DNA of 64,000 bases from JBBIJO01 sp037445895 (GTDB lineage: Bacteria > Bacteroidota > Ignavibacteria > Kapaibacteriales > UBA2268): positions 124,001 to 188,000 of the forward strand of contig JBBIJO010000003.1 in the NCBI GenBank assembly GCA_037445895.1, in the 5' to 3' direction. The position numbers and the translations under genes were made by a program. The notes beneath the pieces are model-generated. The model was not told the origin of the DNA and did no database searches. It worked only from the letters and a program-made list of their open reading frames with translations. Shown in pieces: positions 1 through 8,372 of this stretch (position 1 is its first letter; the number at the start of each line of letters is the position of its first letter).

Positions 1-222
1 AGTAAACTCGATGCGAAAAGGAACTTTTTCCCAGACTATTCTTTTACAATACGTCAGGTTATAGAAATGAACCTCGGCAAATTAGAAATACCTGTTGTTT
101 TTAATTTTCCTTTTGGTCATTACAAAAAATTTATGACTTTGCCCTTAGGAGTAGAGGGTATTTTGGATACAAAAAGTCGAGAATTTTTGGTAATTTTGCC
201 CGAGGTATTAACTAAATTATGA
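1..222 (+). CDS. ldcA: LD-carboxypeptidase (peptidase S66), C-terminal end
   Basis: Only the last 73 residues lie in the window; the reading frame is open from base 1 and ends with TGA at 220-222. The segment PVVFNFPFGHYKKFMTLPLG matches the end of S66 LD-carboxypeptidases, where the His of the FGH motif is part of the catalytic Ser-Glu-His set and is followed by a 'LPLGVEG' strand. Family members cut the L-Lys/mDAP to D-Ala bond of cytoplasmic muropeptides during peptidoglycan recycling. The N-terminal half with the catalytic Ser is outside the window, so activity cannot be judged. Identity rests on this short motif alone. Confidence 0.72.
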   Translation, partial: SKLDAKRNFFPDYSFTIRQVIEMNLGKLEIPVVFNFPFGHYKKFMTLPLGVEGILDTKSREFLVILPEVLTKL

Positions 223-256
223 AAAATTTTGTTTTAATAAATATGTGGTGAACAAA

Positions 257-3200
257 ATGTTAAGGAAATTAATACTGGCAATTGCATTACTTTTATTGTA
301 TAGCTTTAAGCTTTTGTCCCAAGAAGCAACCTTTTCCATTTCCGAAGTAGATGCAAGTCAATTCCCAAAGATTAAATGCACGTTTATAGCATTAGACGCA
401 ACTGGACAAAGCTACAAAAACTTAAGTTCTGCGGATTTCGATGTGTTCGAGCGAGGTAGAAATATGAATTCAAAAGTCTCGGTTGAATGCATAGATACTA
501 TAGTCGAACCTGCGGTGAATATTATTCTTATAGTTGACCAAAGTAATTCAATGCTGCTTGAAAATGAAGCAGGCGAGGTGCGATGGGAATGGGTTAAAGA
601 AGGAGCTAAAGCGTTTATTAATACGATTAATTATTCAAGTGGAACAAAAGTCGGGATTATTTCTTTCGGGAGGGTTGCGTATACCCGTTGTTGGTTCACC
701 GACAATAAGAAAACACTTATAGACTCGTTAGAAAATACTGTGGTTGGGGGTGGAACGCTCTACGACCCGCCTTTCCTCGATAGATATAATGGAGCAGTTC
801 AGATGTTTCAACGTGGGAGCGACCCTACGCTAAGAAGGATAGCGGTGTTCTTAACCGATGGCGAGCCTAACGACCCCCCAAAAACGGATTCGATAGTTAA
901 GGAATTACAAAAGACCAATATTCAAGTTTATGCTATTACCCTTGCTACTCCGCTACATCCTTCTCTTGTAGAAATTTCTTCGAAAACTGGAGGAAAGTCT
1001 TATAAAGTTGATACAAAGGAGGAATTGGAAAATATTTATCGATTTATTGCTCTCGATATTCAAAGGAAACAACTTTGTACTCTTTCGTGGACAACCGACT
1101 ATGGATGCGATGAATTGGATATTTTGCGTAATATAAAAGTAGTGTTTAAAAGACAATCTGCTGTTGTAGAAAGGATATACGAGGCTCCTCCATCGAGTAT
1201 CGCAAAATTACCAATAGACCAATCGATATATGATTTTCTTGACCCTGCACCCAATCAAAGTAATTCTTTGGATATAACTCTTACTTCGCCTCGTGCTAAT
1301 TATTTGGTTAATGAAATTAAGATTATTCCCAGCACTTATTTCGATGTCGTTTCCTGGGATGTTGGAGGTTCGGGAGGACCCCCTCCTTTTACGATTAATG
1401 CAGGAGAATCGCGAACGATACGAGTGAGATTTACACAAGGAAGTGTTCGTGCCTATAGAGAAGCAACAATGTATATAAATTCCGAGCCATGTCCTGCCCA
1501 AATTAAGTTGATTGGCGGAATAACCCAAGTTCGGATTATTACTCCAAATGGAGGAGAAATCTACTCGGTTTGTGATACTGTTAATATTCGTTGGGGTGGT
1601 GTTGAATCGGATAAAGCAGTAAATCTATTTTATAGTTCCGATGGGGGGCAAAGCTGGAAGACGCTTGCTTCGAATGTTAAGGGTCTTTCCTATAAATGGA
1701 TTCCACCTGTCGGAAGCGATAAATACCGCTTGAAAGCTACTATTGCACCGGCATATTCGTATCTTTGGGCGAAAGGAGCCGGAGGATCCGAAAATGATTT
1801 TGGAAGGAGTATTGCAATAACCGAGGATAACTCCTATGTTTATATTACCGGATATTACTCGGGAACCATTGAATTCGATAACAATAAGAGATTAACGAGT
1901 GTTCGCGATTATGATTTGTTTATTGCTAAATATGACCGCGACGGAAATTTTGTTTGGGCACAGTCGGCGGGTGGCTATGGAATCGACTCGGCAGTAGGAA
2001 TATGTGTCGATAAACTAGGGAATGCGTATATTGTAGGAATGGCTCAACAGACTGCAACTTTTGGTTTTATTTCGCCCAATATGCCTATTGCTGGTGCTCC
2101 TTATTGTTTCGTTGCGAAATATCCTGCGAGTGGCTCGAATCCAATTGTAACGCTTATTGGACCTACCGAAACATATAATACATTCAAAGCTTGGGGGCAA
2201 AAAATCAAGTTTAAAACTAATTCGCCACCTGCATCCGATGAAATAATAATATTAGGAGAATATTTAAACCAAATTCAAACTCCTACCTACTCGTTGCCAA
2301 AAGTTACCGTTCCAACGACTTTTACAGCTGTTTTGAATCCAGATATGACTATAAAGGTTGTTCAGAAAGGTGGGACAGACGACGGGACATTTTCGAAAAA
2401 TGTAGCATTCGATGGGAATGGCGATAGATACGAAGTCGGAACTTTCCAAGGAACATTAACGAGTGGAAGTATTCAAACTACAAGCAAAGGCAAAAACGAT
2501 GTGTATGTCCGAAGATATGGCGGTTCTCCGGGGAGCGAAGATTTATCGGATACAACATTTTCGGTGCAAAATCCCGTTTGGACTATGTTGAGCAATGATT
2601 TCGTTTTTGGTGACTGCACGCTTGGCGCGACGTTAGATTCAAGTGCCTCGGGCTATATTTGCAATCGTGGGAATGTTCCAATTGTGATTAAAAACACAGC
2701 TTTTATTGGAGCTAACAATAGCGAGTTTAAACTTGGGTTTGTTCTTGTAGGACGACGACTTGCACCTGGGGAGTGTATCCCGATTGAAATAATTTTTGAA
2801 CCAACTGATATTGGTCCAAGAGTTGCGCAATTGATAATTACTCCTGATTGTGGGGCAGATTTGGTTCTAAACCTACAAGGAAACGGCGTATGTTCGGGAG
2901 AATCCATTCCTGTGGTATCTTTTAAACCGTCTAATTTAAATGTTCCTACTGATTCTAACGTTGTTTGTATATTCAAGAATACAAATAGTACCGCTGTTCA
3001 AGTGAAATTCGTATTGTATGGTCCAAATGCTTCGGATTTTAGTATACCAATTAGTAGTGCTTTTGTGAAACCAGACTCGTGCCTGGATTTGTTGGTAACA
3101 TTTACTCCGAGCGGGGCGGGAACACGCCAAGCATTTTTGAAGTTTGAACTTCCGGCAGGTTGCGAAAGCCCTGTTACTCAACTAATAGGCGAAGGCGTCG

Positions 3201-4858
3201 ATGCAGATATTCTTATCCGTTCAATTGATTGGGATGGAAGGAGAATTTTGACAGAAAATGATAGTGTTCTTGTAATTATTAACAGGAGTTCGATTACTCA
3301 AAAGCTAATTTCGATAGATTTCGATGCTCCAGATTCAAGTTTTGTATTTATCGATAATCCTCCTGTTAATATACCTGCGATAATTCCATCTGGGGATTCG
3401 CTTGAAGTCAAACTTCGTTTTATCCCAACAGAAGAGAGAACATATTCCAACACCATTAGACTTAAATTTGAAGGCTTACTAAGTGATTTAATAGCAAATG
3501 TTCGAGGCGATGGTATATTGCCGAAAATTGAACTTAAGTGGACCTGTCTCGATGCTGTCAAACCAGGCGACGAAGGGAGAGCGGAACTCGAAGTTTACAA
3601 TCCTAGCACTACCGCTAATTTGTATATATATAAAATGGATTTTAGATATCAAACAGGAGATTTCAATTGGACAACTGGCATTCCACAGAATATTGTTGTT
3701 CCGAAATTTTCGAGACAAGTTTTTGAAGTTATCTTCACTCCTCAAACGGCAGGAACACGGGGCGATTTGATTCAAATTACTCATGATGCTGCTCCTGGTC
3801 CCGAAAAATATCCGCGAATCGATACACTTTTCGAGGCTCAATGCGATGGTTTGGGACTAACCACCAAATCTACTGTGGACTTTGGAAATAGCTTGATTTG
3901 CATTGAGAATACTTACAACCTCGATGTTAACAATGATAGTTGGATGACCCCTATCATAATCACTTCTTATGAATTTAGTAACGCAGACAGCGTTGCATTC
4001 CACGTTGAAGACCAGATTCCAGTGGTTGTTCCTCCATCCAATTTTTATACACTGAAAATAAAGTTTACTCCAAACGAAGCCAAAGTTTACAACACAATCC
4101 TTAATTTGCATACTTCGATAAATACTATCGTTACTGTTAATCTTGTTGGTAATGGGGTGCTTGCCGATTTCTACGCCGATAATAGTGAACTGAAATTACA
4201 GCCCTTTTTCTCGCGAAAGGTAGTTATTAAAGCAAAAATTCCCAAACTTTATGCCGATAAAGTCGAAACTATGCTATTGAATCTACATTTCAACGACAAA
4301 ATGATTAGAGTGGATAGAATCATTCCTTCTAATCAACTTTCTGATTGGGTTTGGGGAGACCCTCAGACTTTATCGCCAGGTTTAGTGCAACTATTGGGGC
4401 AGGGGATGATTGTCCCCCCTGTGGATGCAGAGCTATTCACAATTGATTTTACCGTATTTCTCGGCGATGTTAAGGAATCGAATATCGGAGTTGAAATGAT
4501 AAGCAATGGTTGCCCAACAGTCATCGACAATGTTACGAAAATAATTCTAAGTGGTGTTTGCTTTGTTGATGGTAGGCTTGTAGTTGTCAGCAACCAATCC
4601 TACGCACTTTATGCTCCCGAAAGAAATCCGGTCGATGGAGAAACAGATTTTAAATTTAGTGTTGCATTCGATGGTTTTGTGCAACTCGAGTTATACAACG
4701 TTTTTGGACGGAAAGTTCAAACGTTACTCGAAGAGAATATGAAATCCGGCGAATACAGAATGCGTTTCCCCTCGTTCGATTTAGCGGATGGGGTTTATTA
4801 CTTAAAAATGACGGCTGGAGGGTTTGTTTATACAGTTCCAGTGGTTATTGCTAGATAA
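257..4858 (+). CDS. Large secreted VWA / choice-of-anchor-D protein with T9SS sorting domain
   Basis: A 1,533-residue exported protein. ATG 257 is preferred over the upstream GTGs at 245/248 because it puts a compact signal peptide (MLRKLILAIALLLLYSF) first. A von Willebrand A domain covers about residues 85-265, with a MIDAS-like DQSNS motif and an LTDGEPND strand. SBBP-type beta-propeller repeats follow near 500-600 (WAKGAGGSENDFGRS), then several 'choice-of-anchor D' Ig-like repeats from about 780 to 1290 and a cohesin-like stretch near 1300-1400. The last 80 residues (LYNVFGRKVQTLL, DLADGVYYLKM) form a type A T9SS C-terminal domain, so export through the outer membrane and surface attachment or release are inferred. 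The ligand is unknown; adhesion or matrix function is plausible. It ends 11 bp before kdsA. Confidence 0.85.
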   Translation: MLRKLILAIALLLLYSFKLLSQEATFSISEVDASQFPKIKCTFIALDATGQSYKNLSSADFDVFERGRNMNSKVSVECIDTIVEPAVNIILIVDQSNSMLLENEAGEVRWEWVKEGAKAFINTINYSSGTKVGIISFGRVAYTRCWFTDNKKTLIDSLENTVVGGGTLYDPPFLDRYNGAVQMFQRGSDPTLRRIAVFLTDGEPNDPPKTDSIVKELQKTNIQVYAITLATPLHPSLVEISSKTGGKSYKVDTKEELENIYRFIALDIQRKQLCTLSWTTDYGCDELDILRNIKVVFKRQSAVVERIYEAPPSSIAKLPIDQSIYDFLDPAPNQSNSLDITLTSPRANYLVNEIKIIPSTYFDVVSWDVGGSGGPPPFTINAGESRTIRVRFTQGSVRAYREATMYINSEPCPAQIKLIGGITQVRIITPNGGEIYSVCDTVNIRWGGVESDKAVNLFYSSDGGQSWKTLASNVKGLSYKWIPPVGSDKYRLKATIAPAYSYLWAKGAGGSENDFGRSIAITEDNSYVYITGYYSGTIEFDNNKRLTSVRDYDLFIAKYDRDGNFVWAQSAGGYGIDSAVGICVDKLGNAYIVGMAQQTATFGFISPNMPIAGAPYCFVAKYPASGSNPIVTLIGPTETYNTFKAWGQKIKFKTNSPPASDEIIILGEYLNQIQTPTYSLPKVTVPTTFTAVLNPDMTIKVVQKGGTDDGTFSKNVAFDGNGDRYEVGTFQGTLTSGSIQTTSKGKNDVYVRRYGGSPGSEDLSDTTFSVQNPVWTMLSNDFVFGDCTLGATLDSSASGYICNRGNVPIVIKNTAFIGANNSEFKLGFVLVGRRLAPGECIPIEIIFEPTDIGPRVAQLIITPDCGADLVLNLQGNGVCSGESIPVVSFKPSNLNVPTDSNVVCIFKNTNSTAVQVKFVLYGPNASDFSIPISSAFVKPDSCLDLLVTFTPSGAGTRQAFLKFELPAGCESPVTQLIGEGVDADILIRSIDWDGRRILTENDSVLVIINRSSITQKLISIDFDAPDSSFVFIDNPPVNIPAIIPSGDSLEVKLRFIPTEERTYSNTIRLKFEGLLSDLIANVRGDGILPKIELKWTCLDAVKPGDEGRAELEVYNPSTTANLYIYKMDFRYQTGDFNWTTGIPQNIVVPKFSRQVFEVIFTPQTAGTRGDLIQITHDAAPGPEKYPRIDTLFEAQCDGLGLTTKSTVDFGNSLICIENTYNLDVNNDSWMTPIIITSYEFSNADSVAFHVEDQIPVVVPPSNFYTLKIKFTPNEAKVYNTILNLHTSINTIVTVNLVGNGVLADFYADNSELKLQPFFSRKVVIKAKIPKLYADKVETMLLNLHFNDKMIRVDRIIPSNQLSDWVWGDPQTLSPGLVQLLGQGMIVPPVDAELFTIDFTVFLGDVKESNIGVEMISNGCPTVIDNVTKIILSGVCFVDGRLVVVSNQSYALYAPERNPVDGETDFKFSVAFDGFVQLELYNVFGRKVQTLLEENMKSGEYRMRFPSFDLADGVYYLKMTAGGFVYTVPVVIAR

Positions 4859-4869
4859 TTAGAATACAA

Positions 4870-5658
4870 ATGTCTAATAACTTTATTGTAATTGCAGGTC
4901 CTTGCGTCATCGAGTCGAAGGACTTGCTTTTTCAAGTTGCCGACGCTTTGTCTGCGAGTGCGAAGGAATTTAATATTGATTTATTTTTTAAATCTTCGTA
5001 TAGAAAAGCCAACAGAACCAGTTTACAATCTTTTGTTGGAATTGGCGATGAAATTGCCTTGCAATATCTTTCCGAAATAAGAGAAAAGTATCATTTAAAA
5101 GTTTTAACCGATGTCCATACTCCCGACGAAGCAATAAAGAATTCAAAATTTGTTGACGCAATCCAAATTCCGGCTTTCCTTTGTAGGCAAACTGATTTAT
5201 TGATTGCTGCTGGTAGAACAGGCAAAATTGTAAACATTAAAAAAGGGCAATTTGTTGCACCTTTAGATATGCAAAAAGCCTACGATAAAGTGGCAAGCAC
5301 CGGGAACAAGAATGTATGGATTACCGAACGAGGAACTTTTTTTGGCTACAATGATCTTGTAGTAGACTTTCGCTCGATTTTGTTTATGCGACAAATTGGT
5401 TGCCCGATAATTTATGATGCAACCCATTCGTTACAACGTCCATCCTTGAGTGAACAATCGGGAGGTTATCGTGAATTTATTTTCCCATTAGCACGTGCGG
5501 CAACTGTTGTTGGTGTTGATGGTATTTTCTTCGAAACACACCCTTACCCAGAAAAAGCTTTAAGCGATTCAGCAACACAATTGCCACTGGGTCAGGTTCG
5601 AACTCTACTACAACAAGTTATGGAATTGAGAGAAAAAACTAAAAGTTATTATGAGTAA
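4870..5658 (+). CDS. kdsA: 3-deoxy-8-phosphooctulonate synthase
   Basis: Makes KDO-8-phosphate from arabinose-5-phosphate and phosphoenolpyruvate, the first committed step to the KDO of the lipopolysaccharide inner core. The 262-residue length is typical. Family signatures are present in order: IAGPCVIES at the N terminus, FFKSSYRKANRTS (PEP/A5P-binding Lys and Arg), a TERGTFFGYNDLVVDFR segment and FFETHPYPEKALSDSATQLP near the C terminus. It starts with ATG 11 bp after the T9SS gene. Its last 8 bases overlap the following lipoprotein gene, implying co-translation. It shows the organism has a Gram-negative outer membrane with KDO. Confidence 0.96.
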   Translation: MSNNFIVIAGPCVIESKDLLFQVADALSASAKEFNIDLFFKSSYRKANRTSLQSFVGIGDEIALQYLSEIREKYHLKVLTDVHTPDEAIKNSKFVDAIQIPAFLCRQTDLLIAAGRTGKIVNIKKGQFVAPLDMQKAYDKVASTGNKNVWITERGTFFGYNDLVVDFRSILFMRQIGCPIIYDATHSLQRPSLSEQSGGYREFIFPLARAATVVGVDGIFFETHPYPEKALSDSATQLPLGQVRTLLQQVMELREKTKSYYE

Positions 5659-6052
5659 CAAAGTTATTTTCATAGCAGTTTTTTTAATTTTATTTACTCT
5701 TTCGTCTTGCGGAATAAACGATTGTGGTTGTAATTCTGCTTCTCTTTTGAATGGACGTTGGGAGGGTGTTTATTTTAGCGAGAGTTTTTCTTTAGAGATG
5801 ATAATTAATCTTGCGGAAAAGAACTCGAACGTCTCCGGAAGTGGTATATGTTCACTATTTTCCGGTAATCACAGTCAGGAAATTCCAATTACAGTTGTTG
5901 GTTCTTTTGTTTCGAATAGGCTTGTTTTTAGTTTAACAGAAATGGATAGTGTCGGTTTCGATGGATATTTAGATTCTACCAATAATAAAATTACAGGAAA
6001 TCTTTTATATAAGCAATCTTTACTTCCTTTTGTCTTTCAAAGATTGAAGTGA
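5651..6052 (+). CDS. Small predicted lipoprotein
   Basis: A 133-residue protein with an N-terminal hydrophobic segment ending in an LSSC lipobox (Cys at residue 20), so it should be lipidated by Lgt/LspA and held in the inner or outer membrane. The mature part has extra cysteines (CGINDCGC), then a GRWEG motif and alternating beta strands resembling small lipocalin-like or META-like barrels; no family can be assigned. The ATG lies inside the end of kdsA (8-base overlap), suggesting the same transcript. Its 3' end overlaps the convergent oxidoreductase gene by 33 bases. Confidence 0.7.
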   Translation: MSNKVIFIAVFLILFTLSSCGINDCGCNSASLLNGRWEGVYFSESFSLEMIINLAEKNSNVSGSGICSLFSGNHSQEIPITVVGSFVSNRLVFSLTEMDSVGFDGYLDSTNNKITGNLLYKQSLLPFVFQRLK

Positions 6053-7036
6053 CTCGAGCGTTATACGGTCTATTTCCTCTGCTATTTTTAATGCTTCCGA
6101 AGCTTCGAAAGCAGATACACTTATCGTTTCTCCAAATAGGATAGAACGACAAAATCTTGTTTGCTCATCGGCAATTGCATTAGATTCTTTTACTTCTGGA
6201 ACTTCGTAAACTATTGATACATCTTTGGTTCCAGCAAAAATATTGCCTAACATTACCGCAGGAATTCCTTTGTGAATATTTTCGTTAGGATTAAGTATTC
6301 GATAAACCTCGACTTTTTGGTTTGCTAAATCAATTGAAAAGTAGGAATGTCTTTGAAAAATTCGCATCTTACGAATAGGTTTTGCTGTGATTCTCGAAGC
6401 TGTTAAGTTGGCAACAGCTCCGTTTTCGAATTCAAGGCGAGCATTTGCTATATCGTTTGTTTCAGTTAGGACTGGAACCCCGTTGGCGCTTATTTTTTTT
6501 ACTCTCGATTTAACAAGCCAAAGTATTATATCGATATCGTGTATCATTAAATCAAAAACAACAGAAACATCTATTGCTCTTGGTTTAAATTGACTTAAAC
6601 GATGGGATTCGATGAAAAGGGGGGTTGGATTATATTGAATAATTGTTTGCAAAGCAGGATTGAAGCGCTCGACGTGGCCAACCTGTATTAGAACATTTTG
6701 TTTCGATGCTCTTTCGATTAGGTCGAGTGCTTGTTTGTAAGTTGTTGTGATTGGTTTTTCTATAAAGCAATGTTTGCCTCTTTCAATACATTCGATTGCA
6801 ATTTCGTAATGTGTCGAAGTAGTAGATGAAATAATCACCGCATCCGAGGCATCAATAGCATTTTGTAAACTTTCGAAAGCAAAGCATTCGAGTTCGCGAG
6901 ATAATTCTTTTGCCTTGTCCTTTTCGACGTCGTAAATCCCAACAAGTTCAGCGAAATCATTTTTTTTCAATAATCTTGTATGAATTGCTCCTAAATGTCC
7001 TACGCCGATAACACAAATTTTTACTTGCTTTTCCAT
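6020..7036 (-). CDS. Gfo/Idh/MocA-family NAD(P)-dependent oxidoreductase
   Basis: A 338-residue protein with an N-terminal Rossmann fold (CVIGVGHLGAIHTRLL, the GxGxxG nucleotide loop at about residues 10-15), the family motif EKPITTT carrying the catalytic-region Lys, and GHVERFNP leading into the second alpha/beta domain. Family members oxidise or reduce sugar ring hydroxyls. The proximity to kdsA makes a lipid A or LPS sugar substrate attractive (for example UDP-GlcNAc 3-dehydrogenase of the GnnA type), but no partner aminotransferase is seen here, so that is only inference. RNase HI starts upstream with a 9-bp gap, so the two probably form a minus-strand operon. Confidence 0.88.
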   Translation of the reverse strand: MEKQVKICVIGVGHLGAIHTRLLKKNDFAELVGIYDVEKDKAKELSRELECFAFESLQNAIDASDAVIISSTTSTHYEIAIECIERGKHCFIEKPITTTYKQALDLIERASKQNVLIQVGHVERFNPALQTIIQYNPTPLFIESHRLSQFKPRAIDVSVVFDLMIHDIDIILWLVKSRVKKISANGVPVLTETNDIANARLEFENGAVANLTASRITAKPIRKMRIFQRHSYFSIDLANQKVEVYRILNPNENIHKGIPAVMLGNIFAGTKDVSIVYEVPEVKESNAIADEQTRFCRSILFGETISVSAFEASEALKIAEEIDRITLESLQSLKDKRK

Positions 7037-7045
7037 AATTAATTA

Positions 7046-7543
7046 CTATTTGTGAAATAAATTTGATTCAATATTTTGGTATCCGAAATCTATTTCATTA
7101 GGATTGTTCCGAGCATTTTGTTTGGCAATTTTATCGCAAAGTTCGTTGTATTTATTTCCGCTATGTCCTTGAACCCATTCGAAGCGTATGTTTTTATTCT
7201 TAAGCAATTGGATAAACTCTTTCCAAAGGTCAATATTTAAGACAGGTTTTTTGTTCGCGGTTTTCCAGCCTTTTTGTATCCAACTATCGAGCCACTTATC
7301 TTTGATTGCCTTAGTTATTAATTGGGAGTCGGTAAAAATTGTTGCGTTGTTTATCTTATTGTTTTCGAAAAATCGAAGCGATTCGATTACCGCCATAAGT
7401 TCCATTCTATTGTTAGTTGTATAGCGGTAACCTCGGGAAAGTATAATTTCTTTGTCGTCGTAAAGTATTATCGATGCGTAAGCCCCTGGGCCTGGGTTCC
7501 CAAGCGACGTTCCATCGGTATAGGCAATAATTTCTTTTTCCAT
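7046..7543 (-). CDS. rnhA: Ribonuclease HI
   Basis: A 165-residue type 1 RNase H that hydrolyses the RNA strand of RNA-DNA hybrids. The metal-binding carboxylates are all visible: D10 in AYTDGT, E48 in NNRMELM, D72 in IFTDSQ and D137 in NELCDKIA. The catalytic-loop His is H127 in VQGHSGN. The basic handle region (KWLDSWIQKGWKTANKK) is also present, so this is the E. coli-like class. An AAGGA ribosome binding site lies just upstream of the ATG. It is divergent from the UPF0173 gene. Confidence 0.96.
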   Translation of the reverse strand: MEKEIIAYTDGTSLGNPGPGAYASIILYDDKEIILSRGYRYTTNNRMELMAVIESLRFFENNKINNATIFTDSQLITKAIKDKWLDSWIQKGWKTANKKPVLNIDLWKEFIQLLKNKNIRFEWVQGHSGNKYNELCDKIAKQNARNNPNEIDFGYQNIESNLFHK

Positions 7544-7639
7544 AAATCCTTCGGAAATAAAAATTCAAATTAACACTTTGAAAATTTGAATAAAAATTTT
7601 AATTTTCTTTTGTGTTAAACTAATTTTAGGGAAATTTTT

Positions 7640-8317
7640 ATGCTAAAATTAACTTATCTTAGTCATTCATCTTTTATTCTCGATGATGGAGAATACAAGC
7701 TAGTCATCGATCCTTTTATCAGTTCGAATCCAAACTGTCCCATCAAAATCGAAGATGTAAAAGTAAACTTTGTTGCCTTAACCCATGCTCACGGTGACCA
7801 TCTTGGAGATGCTTTTGCCATTGCAAAAACAAACAATGCTTTGGTTATAGCAGTAAATGAATTGGCAAACTATGCAGCCGAAAATGGATGTAATGCGCAC
7901 AATATGCATATCGGCGGGGGATACAATTTCCCATTCGGCAGATTGAAATTTACAATTGCCCATCACGGTTCTTCATCGCCAGAAGGACGTTATATGGGAG
8001 AACCCGCAGGAATTGTTATTCGGATGGGAGGCAAAGTTGTATACCATTGTGGAGATACAGGGCTTTTCCTCGATATGAGGCTAATTGGCGAGATTGACAA
8101 GATTGATGTAATGCTTGTGCCGATTGGCGATAATTTCACAATGGGAATTGATGACGCAGTTAAAGCTGTTGAATTTGTGAATCCTAATCTTGCAATACCG
8201 ATGCATTATAATACTTTTTCTGTTATTTCGGCTGACCCATTGGAATTTAAAAGAAAGGTCGAAGCGGTTGGGAAAAAATGTAAAGTAATGGAATTTGGAG
8301 AAACGTTCGAGTTATAG
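7640..8317 (+). CDS. UPF0173-type metal-dependent hydrolase (metallo-beta-lactamase fold)
   Basis: A 225-residue protein starting MLKLTYLSHSSFIL, the usual start of the UPF0173 family. The metal site is intact: HAHGDHLGD (HxHxDH) near residue 50, a His near IAHHGSSSPEG, the Asp of YHCGDTGLFLDM, and a C-terminal PMHYNTF His. Members resemble UlaG-like MBL hydrolases; their physiological substrate is unknown. An AGGGA Shine-Dalgarno sequence precedes the ATG. It appears monocistronic and is followed by a strong hairpin at 8,329-8,365. Confidence 0.9.
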   Translation: MLKLTYLSHSSFILDDGEYKLVIDPFISSNPNCPIKIEDVKVNFVALTHAHGDHLGDAFAIAKTNNALVIAVNELANYAAENGCNAHNMHIGGGYNFPFGRLKFTIAHHGSSSPEGRYMGEPAGIVIRMGGKVVYHCGDTGLFLDMRLIGEIDKIDVMLVPIGDNFTMGIDDAVKAVEFVNPNLAIPMHYNTFSVISADPLEFKRKVEAVGKKCKVMEFGETFEL

Positions 8318-8328
8318 AAAAAACCGAA

Positions 8329-8365
8329 GTAGAGGCAAAGTGATTGATAAATACTTTGCCTCTAC
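8329..8365. terminator. Bidirectional rho-independent terminator
   Basis: A perfect 13-bp inverted repeat (GTAGAGGCAAAGT at 8,329-8,341 and its complement at 8,353-8,365) with an 11-base loop, followed by a T-rich tract on the plus side and preceded by A-rich sequence, so it can act on both strands. It sits between the convergent UPF0173 gene and the T9SS cargo gene. Confidence 0.85.
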
Positions 8366-8372
8366 CAATCTT

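Noticed and set aside
2653..2976. 107-codon minus-strand ORF inside the VWA protein gene
   Set aside because: It is antisense to well-conserved anchor repeats and has no domain or promoter; several similar shadows in this gene were dismissed for the same reason.
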